Positions 22,909 through 34,819 of a stretch of 64,000 bases of DNA are shown here, one piece after another (position 1 is the stretch's first letter; every line of letters begins with the position of its first letter). The notes under the pieces are model-generated. The model worked only from the letters and a program-made list of their open reading frames with translations. It had not been told where the DNA came from and ran no database searches. Location of the stretch: the NCBI GenBank assembly GCA_963971425.1, contig OZ020520.1, positions 27,683,535-27,747,534 of the forward strand, given 5' to 3'. Both the position numbers and the translations under genes were made by a program. The stretch is from Bryoerythrophyllum caledonicum. Taxonomy: Eukaryota; Streptophyta; Bryopsida; Pottiales; Pottiaceae.

Positions 22909-23369
22909 GGTTGTCACTGAAATGGCTGCATTCGACGTCAGAAAGCCGGTTTTTTGCTGCCGTGATTCGAAGTTTGTGTGAAAACTTGCTAGACGGAAAT
23001 TATATGTCCGGTTCAATCAATTTTTATAATATTCTTTTATTTAAGAAAGTACTCTGTTGTGTAGATGCATGACATTTTTACTGTGTGAGTCGCGGAAATA
23101 ATTGAAATTGGATAAGTGGAAATTGCCAATGTAATGAGTATAGCCTTCTGATCTTTGTTATTGGAACTTTCAGCGTTTGTTGAAAGTCTGCGTTTACGAA
23201 AGTAAGTGGAGAAATCTCGATGCTTACATTTCCAACTGTCCGACTCAGGATATGTGTTTGATTTGCAGTTTCTTCCAAGAAACATAAGTATTGTCATGCT
23301 GGGGAGTTGTTGCTTTTGATGCGGATTATGCTATTGATGATCATTTAATCTGCCTTTATCGTGTCTTAA

Positions 23370-24170
23370 CCCCTGAAGGCCCAATGTTCCCTTGGCTGAC
23401 ATTTTGAGTTTGTGTAGGGTTCCATATTCTCAAATTTAGGCATGATTTTCTAGAATTTTTTGTTGAATGGGCAACTTTTTAGTAGCTTCCCATAGACATT
23501 ATTTTTGTAGAAATATGACTTATGGTTCAAAAGTTACAAATTCTTTTAGGTAACATTATACAAATAGCGCAGCGGTTTAGTGTGACATATAACAAATAGT
23601 GTAGTAAAACATTAATTAACTCTTAATTCTATAGAAATTCGAATTTTTGTCAATTCTAAAAAAATAAAAATTCCTCTTTGAAAGGAGATGGAAATCTTTG
23701 CATCTACCATACGGATTTTTGAGTTTCAAAAATATGAAAAGGATATAATATTTGCAAAACTTGAAGTGTATTGTTGATTCTCAGCACATAGTTGCATTGC
23801 AGGATTTTTAAGGACATCTTCCACCCTTCTTCTACTTCTAAAATTTGGTGCCCATGTGCCTAACATGATCTTTTTTAAGTTAAAATTAGAAAATCATGGG
23901 CTATAGTGCAAAAAGCTGCCATAGAAGGTGGTCAAAGTTTGTTGAAGGTGTTTAGTATGACCTAAAGAAGTGTTCATGTCTCACTTTTAGGTTGATATCT
24001 TTCAATCCATGCCGTCAAATTAACAAAATTTTTACCACATACACTTATACAATCCTAGATCCTACAGTTAGATATGTAAAAACGGTGTTTATTTGCATTT
24101 TGTGTTGAATGCATTGAAACTGGCAGTTTTTGGTGAGTTTGGGTGCTAAAATGACTTGGGCCTTTATGGC
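23370..24170. mobile_element. TTAA element, family B (801 bp)
   Basis: Flanked by TTAA (23366-23369, 24171-24174). Left end CCCCTGAAGGCCC, right end GGGCCTTTATGGC (imperfect complement). The interior is ~75-85% similar by eye to the inverted copy at 59736-60512 over the whole length. No ORF. Confidence 0.78.
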
Positions 24171-24174
24171 TTAA

Positions 24175-24860
24175 GGAGAATCAGCAAATGAATAGTTTGT
24201 ATCTGCTCCAGGTTTAGAATGTAGCTGATTTTTATGAGCTCCACCAATTCACGAACGCCATTCTTGAGCTGCTCAGTCCTCTGGGCCAACACAGCTTGCA
24301 AGGAGAAAAACACTAACCGGAATGAGTATTCAGGTTTTCTTTGTATTACCCAGAGAATTGAAATTCTCATCTCTCCACATCAAAAACCATGAAAATCCAT
24401 GACGTACCATTAATTTTTATTTCCGCTCTATCGGCTACTGGTTGTGCACATCATGAACAGTTCATTGAAAATTATACAAGTCTTCCCTTGCCATATCCAG
24501 ACAATCCACAACCGCGAAGCAAAACATTTTCGAGAATAACATGCGCAGACAAGTACAGTGAGAGTTGTCTTGTTGCAATGCCATGAATGGGAACATGATC
24601 TGTCTACATCATGGATGTAAATTTGTGCATACAGAGTCAGAATAAAGCACACGGCCAAGGGTCGGCAATTGCTCAATTCCCTATGGTCAGTTGAATTTTG
24701 CCAAATTCAATGTGGAACTCTGGTTTTGTGTGTATCCATTCGTTTTTTACCAGTATGACAAATCTGAATCATTGCCATAGCCGACCGATTCCTGCACAAT
24801 CAAGGATGCTCGAATCTGAATGCTCGAAAGAAGCAGACTCGGAGTATGCTTGGTGTTGGT
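24175..24860. other. Intergenic between TTAA element and U2
   Basis: I see no supported gene. Short open frames at 24164-24370 and 24389-24676 on both strands match nothing I recognise. Confidence 0.4.
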
Positions 24861-24864
24861 GATG

Positions 24865-24875
24865 GTGCCACACCG
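24865..24875 (+). promoter_or_regulatory. Plant USE-like snRNA promoter element
   Basis: GTGCCACACCG matches 9 of 11 positions of the plant upstream sequence element (RTCCCACATCG). It sits at about -69 relative to the U2 5' end, the usual distance. No clear TATA box is seen near -30. Confidence 0.5.
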
Positions 24876-24933
24876 TTTAGAACACGAAAAACCAGAGTGT
24901 CGTAGAGAAAGAGCGGGGCGAGAGCCCTACAGT

Positions 24934-25027
24934 AAACCTTTCTCGGCCTTTTGGCTAAGATCGAGTGCAGTATCTGTTCTTATCAGTTTAATATCTGATC
25001 GAGGGGCATCGTCTCTCATGATATTAA
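24934..25027 (+). ncRNA. U2: U2 snRNA 5' region, 3' part missing or replaced
   Basis: Near-identical to U2 over stem-loop I, the branch-site recognition region (GTATCTGTTCTTATCAG) and stem IIa, with a rearranged but still pairing IIb hairpin (GAGGGG/CTCTC) and then GATATTAA. U2 should continue with the Sm site (ATTTTTG). Instead CCCTTAAAGGACGG follows at 25028, which looks like the end of a TTAA element. This is therefore either a U2 gene broken by insertion at its own TTAA or a truncated U2-derived copy. The USE-like box upstream favours a former real gene. Confidence 0.72.
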
Positions 25028-28000
25028 CCCTTAAAGGACGGAGCTATGACCGTGGCATCAATCCCGGTTTTCATTCTAATATGTGCTCTAATTCTTCATC
25101 AAATATAAGCCGAAATATTTTTATTTCATTTTTCACAGATGACACCACATGTTTTGTTCATGTCACAAAAAACACAAGATTTTTTAGAGAAAATTCAAAT
25201 TATTGTGATTTTCTAAAGAAAATTTGAAAAATATTCATATCATATACAAATTTTACGTAAAAAATATGATAATTTCACCAAAGATGTACATTATTGTGCT
25301 GAAGCTTGTGGTGTAGATGGAACTTCCGTGTTCAGCTAAAATTAGAAAAATGGCCCTCCATGGTAATAGGCCCAGAGTTCAAATTGCAATAATTTACTCA
25401 ATTTTATGTATTTTTCAAATTTTCAAATTGGATCGGAAACTAGATTTGATAAAATTTATTTCGTTATTTCATTATTTCATTTATTTCAAAAAATATCATT
25501 TTAATGACTAAAATTCAGATTTAAAGCTAAAGCTAGAAGTTTCTAAAATACACTACGTCAAGTTCCATGTCACAAACATTTTCTTGTTTAGAGAAAAAGT
25601 TACACACTCTGTAAAGGGTATTTACAGTACATGTGGTACATGCACTCATTGACAACACCTTCACAAAAACTTGGATGAAAGTAATGTTTTATCATCACGT
25701 AGGAACATTTTACATTCTTCCGTCAACCAGATTTTGGTCGCCCCAACGTTTAAGGGATAATCTAATTTTTTCGCGGATGCGGGACCACTTGGCAACTTGC
25801 TGCCCAGCCCCGCTAGCGTCGCCTCGGTCTTGCACTGCCTCTTAAATCGCGCCCGCTGAAACTCCTCCACCCATGAGGAGCCCAATCTAAAATCTTAAGA
25901 TCAGTGGCGTGGAGTTCTTTGAACATGACTTGGGATTAGTAAGGCACTGTGATGGATTGCCTATACGGATGTGTTTACAGGTGATGCACACAGGGTGAGC
26001 AACAATCTAAGGGGGGTTTTACACTATGGTGGAGAACTCCATTGGCCGGTCAAGAATTCTCAGCCAAGACATGGTTATTTGAGGCGAGCGGTGGATGTTG
26101 GACAAGACAAAAAAAGAATAAAGTAATGTATGAAGAAGTCTTGACCAGTTAGTAGTGTAGACACCTAACGGTGAAATCCACCGGCCAACTTCATAAGATG
26201 AAGACCACCGGTGAACTTCACCACCAAGAAAGTTTATGCTAGCCAATGGAAACCACAATTTCTAATGGTCCCCATGGACATATTATGTACATTATGGGCT
26301 CCGTTGAACTACAAAAAATTATATCTTTTGCATTAAATGTCCAAATGTTGTAACAGTTGTTGGGAAAAAAGCCCCTACTTGTCTAGTTTGTGTGATAAAA
26401 ATTTCACATAAATACAATATATATGTTGTTAGCACACACAATCATGTTATAATTGATTTGTTTCAAACCTTTTAATTATTTGTTTGCCTTTTCTTCAATC
26501 ACCACATAAGGCTTGTTGATGCTGACATTAGACTAAGTAACAACACATCTATGACATTAGACTAAGTAACAACACATCTATGTGCTTACTGTGGGTTCTA
26601 CTTTGTAATTTTTATACTACAAAAAAATTGATTTGGTTGTTCAAAATTTATTTACCAAAAGTACATCAAGAAAATAGAAGGCACTTTTGTTCATATGTAA
26701 ATATATCAGAGATATCTGTTTCTTATAGTCATATAGATTCCATATGGGTCATAATCGCATTCCATATCAATATTGACATAAAATCAATATTGTTTCAATC
26801 CTTCTTGAGATCATATTGTAAAAAGACAATATGAAGTTGGTATAAAATATTTTCAATACAATAATTATTAAAATGAAATATGAAAAATAACATATAATTT
26901 GAAAAAAAAATTAGTATGAAACTTTAGGACATTGTTTTATATGTGGACAATAATTGACCCAATTGATAGAAATGAAATGATTTTTGCACATTAGACGAAT
27001 GTGTAAACAAAATCTCAAAAGATGTCAATATAAAAATAAAAATAAAAATAATATATACCTTGACATCAATTGATGTCCAAATATAAGGTCAAACTTAAAA
27101 GCAAGTATTCTAAGTATAACATGTACCATCAATGTAAGTTGTTTTTTTATTTCCTTCCCGCTTTTGCCAATGTCAACTTGTCTTTTCTTTTTGATTTCTT
27201 CAATGCGCCAACTCTTTGTAGATGAAAAATCATTTTCCAAATTGGCTTTTGATTTCTTTGAACAAAGGATGGATAATACCCATCTACTTAATGTTATAAG
27301 GTCCCCCATGCATTTTTGGCCACAATCACCTTTCAAAATTTATACATTTCACATCAAGTGTAAAAATGTAGTAAAACTTGTTGGAAAAAATGGTCCTACT
27401 TGTCTAATTTTTGTGGTAAAAAGTTCACATGAATTCAACATACAATGTAATTTTGAGAGCCATTTATTACACCGGGTTAACTCTACTTCTTGTATAAAAA
27501 ACATAATCTAGCATAGAGTTTTTGGGCTACTTTCAACTTTGAAAATCTAAGAAAGAGTAACAAGTAGTTAACTCCTACTTGGAACACAAGCCCCACAATC
27601 ATATCATTTACAATTAAAGAACAGTTGAAAATCAATAGCAATAAAAATTTGCAAATATGCAGAACCCCTTTCCACTAAAATGCACATTACTCACTCAATA
27701 CTTATGGAACTGACTTGAAATCTGTACCACATAAACTAGACAAAAATGCGCATCTTTAATGAAAACAAGCGTTGGAAAATAATCTTCCACCAAGAAGTTA
27801 CAGCACGCCAAAGTTGCAATGTTCAAAACTGACCCTGAATTTTTTGGCAGAACCCCCTTCCACTAAAATGCACGTAACACACTCAATACTTATGGAACTA
27901 ACTTGAAATTTATATCACACAAACTAGAAACAAATGCGCATCTTTAAAAAAAAACAAGTGTTGGAAAAGGATCTTCCACCAAGAAGTTACAACACGCCGA

Positions 28001-29226
28001 AGTAGCAGCGTTCAAAACTGACCCTGTAATTTTTGGCAGATCCCCCTTCCACTAAAATGCACGTAACTCAGTAAATGCTTATCTAACTAACTTGAAATTT
28101 GTACCACATAAATAAGACCAAAATGCGCATCTCTGAAAAAAACAAGTGTTGGATAAAGATCTTCCACCAAGAAGTTACAGCACGCCAAAGTTGAGTATTC
28201 AAAACTGACCCTGAATTTTTTTGCAGAAACCCCTTCCACTAAAATGGACGCAACTCACTCAATACTAATTTAACTGACTTGAAATTTGTATAAAATAAAC
28301 TATACAAAAATGCGCAACATACCCAATAATTTTTTTTAAAAATAGACACTCATGGAAGAAGAAGTATGAACTTGAATTGCAGCAAAATACAACAAATTTG
28401 GAGGGGGAAAGAATATTTTAAGTAAGTTCTTCTCCAGTGGTTTGGATTCTTGTCCGGGGGGTTGAGGTCGGACAAGAAACTCATCCAGAGGAGAGGACCT
28501 CTTCAAAAAGGTGTTGCCACATAGGCATCCATGTCATTTTTTCATCCATGCTTGAAGTTCTTCACCGGTCAAGTCGTGGCTATAGTGTAAATCCAATCCG
28601 GTGAAGAACAAATTGTTCTCCAATCATATTGCTCCATTTCCCTTGAATTCTTGGCCGGTGGAGTTCTCCATCATAGTGTAAAGCGGGCCTAAGTTAGCTG
28701 GCATGTTCTGATATAGTGCTTTGTCAATTGAAATAATTTAACAAGCAGTGATGCACATAACAACATGGAGACAGGGGGTACAATATTTGATATTTTATAA
28801 AAATATATCTACCACATAGGGTCTTTCTCAGGTTTTTAGGGCATCATTGACAAGGTCAGCACAGCCCATTTGCTTGATCAAATCCGTCTAATAGTACCTC
28901 TACAAAATTCACTAGTATTGTTGATAGTTTCCAGGAGCAGTTATTGTGCAAATTAACCCTTCTACGACGAGGCCATGCACAGGGCCTTGAAATTTCTAAC
29001 GGTTTAATAAATTCTGCACAACAACATCTATAGTATGAGTACATTTCACTGTTCACTTTTTTGAGAGAAATCATTGTAGTTCATTATTGCCTCAACCGAT
29101 TGGAGATCAGAAAGATGGGTTAGGTGAAAGAAAGCATAGTGCAAATCAATCCAATGGTTCAATCAAACGTGATTCCTCAAAAACTGGTCTCATTGGCCAC
29201 ATTCTTGTTCCTTCGTCGTTAAAGGG
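25028..29226. mobile_element. Possible TTAA element starting in U2, split by Harbinger-like copy 2
   Basis: The left end is TTAA + CCCTTAAAGGACGGAG (25024 on). A candidate right end is CTTCGTCGTTAAAGGG + TTAA (29227-29230). After removal of Harbinger-like copy 2 this would be ~1.5 kb. The pairing of the ends is my inference from partial complementarity. The body (25.1-26.0 and 28.7-29.2 kb) has no supported gene. Confidence 0.35.
26011..28689 (-). mobile_element. Harbinger-like element, copy 2 (2.7 kb, inverted)
   Basis: TIRs match copy 1 (TTTTACACTATGGTGGAG; TAGTGTAAAGCGGGCC) with TAA on both sides (26008-26010, 28690-28692). It is colinear with copy 1 in reverse, including ~187-bp tandem repeats at 27690-28330. 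It lacks copy 1's 9864-10229 ORF through a deletion near 27.57 kb. Many point differences show that it is old. Confidence 0.85.
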
Positions 29227-29230
29227 TTAA

Positions 29231-30020
29231 GCAGCATGCTAAGCTCCCCTTGTATTCTACTGAAGTGCCGTACATACTACTTGGTTGGACGATCTTCTTA
29301 TATGAGGATCCTCAGCTTTTGGATTTGGAAGCATGGCCATTATTTGGTCTATGGCATTCATAATATGTTTCATTTTACTAGCGCTGTCCATTTGTAACTT
29401 CTAGAATTAGAAGATGTGTTGGTGCGTTGTTGGAGGTTTCTATATGATTCAAGGTACTATGACATTAAGAATAAGTTGTGGTTGGTTCAAACAATGGGAT
29501 TTATATTATATCCATAGATAATTTCTTTTGATTGATATATTTAAAGAGATGAACTTTTTGAAAGTTAAGAGTACGAGGGATATAACAAAATGTCATTTCA
29601 TAGCCTTATTCAACTAGCTAAATATTATCTACAATGATAGAGGCAATAAAAGTCCAAAATATCACCCATCTAGATATAATTTTACATTAGTTTAAATTCA
29701 AATTTATTAGTTTTGAATGGAATCTCTAACCTTTTTCGATAACTCCAACATTTCACGTATACTTTCATATCTAATGCATTACGCCAGTAGAAGATTATGT
29801 TGTATACGTCTCAATGTCATGATTTTGATAATAAATTCTTAAGAAGGAATGTGCAAAAATCCCCTAGGTTACCTTTTATCAAGTTACAAGTCTAACAAAA
29901 CAATTAATTTCTATTATCAAGAGTTGATTGGGCATCGCAAAACACATTGCCAATTGTTGTCAAACTTGTCAAAATCCTCCAATGATAATAAATAAAAAAA
30001 TTGCAAACTTGAAGACCATC
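29231..30020. other. AT-rich intergenic DNA
   Basis: No gene, repeat ends or RNA gene that I can support. Confidence 0.4.
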
Positions 30021-30024
30021 TTAA

Positions 30025-30932
30025 CCCCTAAAGGACCAAATCCCCTTGGGGGGACGTTTCTCATTTTGGGCATGTACCTAAAATTCTTTTGAAATTTTTA
30101 TACTAGATTTTCCGTGATGAGAGCTTTGTGAATAAATTTTTATTATTATTTTTGGATTCAAGGTTCGAAAGTTAGTACCACTCAAAGATAGAAATGGGGA
30201 CTCCTCGCAACTCCAAAGTTTTGGTAGAAGTTTCTATAAACACCAATTCCTTTCATGCATATAGAGAATATTTATTACCTTCTTTGAAAATGTCAAAAAA
30301 AAATTCTTGTCTTTAGTGAAAAAAACATTTAAACTCAAGTCAAAAAATTTACACATTTCGTGCAAGCAGGGAAAATACTTCCTCTTTTCTACATAAAACC
30401 TAAAGATCTTCATATTCTTTAATTTCTATTTTTTCAAAAAAAAAACGTGGTGGAAACCTTCTAAATTGACCTTTTGGATTATCATTCTAGAACATATTGA
30501 GTTCACAAAAAAATAAAACTTGAATTGGCAGTTTTTGAACCTCCACTCCTTGCACACTTGATTTGAATATGCTCTATCCCTTCTCTACCTCTAAAAATTG
30601 GTGTTTAGGGAACATACATCATGCTTAACACAATGGTAATAGATTTAGACCTTGTGTAGTGCAAAAATTTGATACCAAGTGAAGTCAAAGTCTGCTGATC
30701 CAATGATAGCAGGGACGGAAATGAACCATTTTCTTGAATTCAAACTCCATAATCTTTCAATCCGTGTGGTCAAAGATTTTGAAATTTTGAGAGTATACTA
30801 CCTAGGAAGTCTTAATTGAGATCCTACGGTCAAAATTATAAATAAAAGGTTTTGTTTTCTTCCATACTCATTGCACTAGAATCAACAAATTTGAAGTGTT
30901 TTTGTTCTGAAATTGTCATAGTCCTTTAGGGG
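30025..30932. mobile_element. TTAA element, family A (908 bp)
   Basis: TTAA on both sides (30021-30024, 30933-30936) with a perfect 12-bp TIR, CCCCTAAAGGAC. The interior matches the outer element at 58916-60641 and the truncated copy at the window end. No transposase ORF. Confidence 0.85.
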
Positions 30933-31573
30933 TTAACATAAAGGCAACCTTTGATTATTAGAGATAACCTTCCTCTTCCTAACCACTACAATTATGGGCT
31001 GAAACATTGTCTCAAGTTTCTGATGATAGATATTGCAATGTTCAACAAAACACTGACAAGTGACAACCATACACAAGACTTCGGCAACAAGATTACAATG
31101 CCTAGACTCTCTGATCAACGTCCTGAATCTCAACCTGCATCACTTTCGAAGTACCTAAAACTTACTTCTCAACAGATTGAGAGCGCGCTTGTACAGTACA
31201 ATCAACTCATGGGATTAACAGTCTTATACATGCGGTGGGCGGTCAATTAGAAACCCCCCCAAATCAAATCTGAGAATAGTACCTAATGATCCTGACCTGG
31301 CTAATAGTATAATATAGTATGTGCAATATCATGTGATCCAAGACTCAGAACGAGAACTTTGTATAAAGGTAGCAGCTAAATGTGACCTGCACAATAATGG
31401 TCAGTCTTGATGCCTTCAGCCTTATCTCACCCTTGAATCGGAGGACCAGCTGAAGCTATCAACACCGGGCAGATGAGTACGTGACGCCATGGATCATCAT
31501 GTCATGCATAAGAGGGGCAGAAACAAGCTGATCTTGCAGACCAGTCCCCTGAAAAATGATTATAATCATACTC

Positions 31574-34204
31574 CTACGCACTTGGTTCCAGCTCCTGCGA
31601 CAGCTCCGACAGATCCATGCCGTTGTAATTATTCGGAGTCGCATACATCCAGTAGTCGTCCGACTTCAGCAACTGCTCACAGGTAACAATATTATCATCA
31701 GCCAAAACATTCAGTCAAAATATTGCCCAAGTTGTCATCTAGATACCGATGAGATACCCCACTTTTGGTTTATTATTACTCTATTTGCGAGCCATCTTGA
31801 GATTGAGGAAAGAGTACGCTTGAAATACACTACTGAATAGTAGCTGCCTCTGAGGTGGTTTCAGGTTGATTGAGAACTATTTAGAGCGAAGTTTAATCAA
31901 TTTGAAAGTGAAAATACAAGGAGTATCTTGTTGAAACTCAGGGTGGCCTCATAAATGACTAGGATCGTGTCTGTTTCAGGCGTTACCTCGACTTGGTTTT
32001 GCAGGAACTTGACGTAATGGATGGCTTCGTCCAGCATCGTGACTATATCAACCTTGGCGCCATTCGGCACAAGATTCTGTAGATTCTTCAAGCGCCCATT
32101 GGTTTTTTCTCGTCGATGCTGCGAATCACATGAGTTATGTCAGATTAAAACGGTAAAACAGAGGAACTGGCTTCATTTCTCAGGTATAAAGAACTTACTC
32201 TGGCATAGACGCTCTGGGGATCAGTTGCGGAGCTGCGGCGAGCACGAGGCTTCCCATTAGTGTTGAGCGCAGGCCCAATGGCAGTAATGTCCATGGCCTG
32301 CGATGCTAATCTGGCGACCCCGGACGCAGGGCAGTACCTCTGAATATTGCTCCATGACTGCAACAATTTCGTCTCCTCCACCTGCACAAGTATCCACGAT
32401 TAGTCCAGCTTGCAGGCAAAGTTTTACATTGAAGATCCTTAACTTCACGGAAATATAGGAAAAGTAGAATCCCTTGGGCAGAGCTATTTTAAACATTAAG
32501 TGACGAGTTAAGGTGATTTGATTTGTGTTTTCGGAGGTTGTTCCTGCAATTAAATCTTTTGCCCAAAAACAAAGAGAGTGACAAGCCTTATCGAGGGAGC
32601 GTCTTACAGATTTGACAGTCTTGGCCCGCTTCAGGAGAGGTTGGTCTGCTTCAGCGTCCACGAGCTCTAACAATTCCAGGCGGTGTTTCCTGGGCCAAGT
32701 CGTCGTCACGGTGGAATCAATATCCGCAATCTGGGGCCTCCTGTGGCAATCCGCAAGCATGCCAGCCATGGTAACCGCGCTGCTGGAATTTGTTGCAACG
32801 CAGCTTAAATCCTCCTTACTTCCCAGATCAACCAGTGACCCAATCTCTCGAGGGTCGGCGCAGCTGGTTACCTCCCCTGCTTCACGCAACGACGCCATGG
32901 GCACTATCGACGCCACCTTCACCTCCTCGGATCGATCGAACAGCAATTGCGGTGTCCAGTCGCCAGGCGTCGCCGACTCGAACGTCCCGTTCGGCCCAAT
33001 GAAGACATCAGTGTGCCGCGGCTTGGGGGTGATATCCTCCAGATGCTCCACTGCCGCGGCAGAGTTATCGACAAAGAACAAGCCCCTGGCACTGGTCCAC
33101 TGGCCGTACCAGGGGTCGCCCAGTTGGTTGAGCAGCCCGTTGTGGATGGCTAGCGGCGACGACGGCGACAGGGGACCCAGCGCGCGCAGCAACTGACGCG
33201 GGACGCCATTGGTTTTGGACTCGTACACGAGCGGCAGGGCGTCTGCATCGAAGGGGTGGTCCAGGTCGTGCATGTAAGACGGCTGGTGGTCGATAGGGTC
33301 GGCGGTGGGCGTGAGCGGTTTTTGAAACGGAGTTCCGTAAGGGACTCTCAAAAGAGTCAGAGGAGGAGAATTAGAAGAGGAAAGACCTAGTTGGTGGAGT
33401 AACCAGACATGTTTCACCAGGTTTGAGAAGTGGGCATAGCTGTTCCCGGCACCTCTTAACCTGCCAAACTCATTGCGGTCCGCATTCTCCTGCAACCGAC
33501 AGAGGTCTTGCACCCACCATTCTGGAAAAATCTCGACGTACTTCTTGGTGCAAAGCCGCTGGCCGAAAGTCATCAGGCAATACTCGTATTTCCGCCATCG
33601 TCGCACGAACGGCTCAAGAACCGAGTTAAAGTCACGGGACGAGTCTAAAGTCCGAAGGGTGAAGTGGAATTCTGAAGGACTATCTGAAGAGGTGGAAGAG
33701 CCATCTTGCTCCTGCTCCGGCAGCACCTGGGCTCTTAGGGTTTCCAACTCAAGCCTCAGCGCCAGATTCTCCTCCTCGCGGCGGCGAAGAAGCTCCGCCG
33801 TCTTCCGCTTCTCGGAGGAGTGCGCAGCCTGCATGCGCGACATTCTCATCGCCGCGAGCCCTCTCTCGATCTCCTGCTTCTCCCGGAGCACCGTGATCAT
33901 CCTTAGGGAGATCGCGGCGAGAGACTGCAGAGTGGCGCCCGTGTCTTCGCCCTGGCCAGCGGCCACCATCTCCAGCATTTCCTCCAGCGCCAAACCCTGC
34001 ATGTCATCACTCTCCCGGAAATTTACATAGCATCATTGCATTACCTGTCCTCAAGGAAAATAATCACAGGGGCACCATCGCATGTACACACATGATCATT
34101 ACCTGGTCGTAGTCTGGCGGAGGCGGAGAGGAATTCGACGCTCTCCGCCTTCGTAGTTGTAACGCGGCATCGTCGCGCTTCCGCTTCCGCGCGCTCAGCG
34201 TCAT
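31574..34204 (-). CDS. RSL/RHD6-type bHLH transcription factor with a GIL1/IRKI (DUF641)-like N-terminal part
   Basis: Exons (minus): 34204-34103, 33996-32608, 32381-32199, 32118-31987, 31672-31574. All introns are GT-AG and in phase, giving 634 aa. Residues 62-125 are coiled coil. Residues 178-237 ([29 protein letters not shown]) resemble the C-terminal part of GIL1/IRKI-type DUF641 proteins. Residues 541-602 are a class VIIIc b[20 protein letters not shown], then [11 protein letters not shown] and the helices [20 protein letters not shown] and [12 protein letters not shown]. The last exon has the RSL-type tail [10 protein letters not shown] and NGMDLS. RSL factors drive root-hair and rhizoid development. 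The bHLH call is firm; the DUF641-like call is by eye. The start at ATG 34204 was chosen because an in-frame stop lies upstream with no other ATG. Confidence 0.88.
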
Positions 34205-34517
34205 GCTCGGCTTCCACCGCAACGCACCACACTCGTCTTCAACTAGGCTGTCCGTGCTCCGTGATCTCCTGTGCCGCAATCTACAGCCGAAAACCCGCAA
34301 CGATTCTAAGGCTTTACCCTTAACCTTCAAACGCCAGAAGGTGCCACTACACTAAAATTTATGTTTAGTGTAGTGGTACAAATAGTGTACTTACCCTAGT
34401 ACACTAGTTGTAAAGAAGTTGACAATTGGTGTCAGCTGCCAATGTCATTAATGTAACCCTCGCTCAAATCCCAATAAAACCCCAATCATTCCAGCCCATG
34501 CTTTTTTCTCATTTGCA

Positions 34518-34668
34518 ACTTTCAAATGGCCATAAGTCATTCAAATTTTGTCGGAATTGGGCATATGAGTTGTTTTTTGGCATCTAAATTTTCTGTAGAT
34601 GCCAAAAAAACACCTCATATGCTCAATTAGGATAAAAATTGAGTGAGTTATGGCGATTTGAAAGTTGC
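34518..34668. repeat. ~150-bp fold-back (hairpin core), copy 1
   Basis: Arms AACTTTCAAATGGC ... ATTTGAAAGTT with complementarity through GGCATATGAGNTGTTTTTTGG to a centre of TTTTCTGTAG. The same hairpin occurs at 36818-36970 and 55104-55253. Confidence 0.75.
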
Positions 34669-34819
34669 TGATGAGATACTATAACAGCCCTCGACTTCTG
34701 GACCTTTTTCTTCACTTGTACTATTGATACACTAAATGTGCACAAGTGAAGAAATAATTTTAATATTTTTACCAAAATTGACAAACAAATTTGCAACCAT
34801 GGAAATATGCCGGAGATTT

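Noticed and set aside
32612..34030. Plus-strand ORFs over the bHLH gene
   Set aside because: Antisense of the large bHLH exon; no domain and no splice support.
34205..34330. Longer N-terminus for the bHLH protein
   Set aside because: The frame is open upstream but begins with TTG, contains no other ATG, and meets an in-frame stop in the CACTA terminus.
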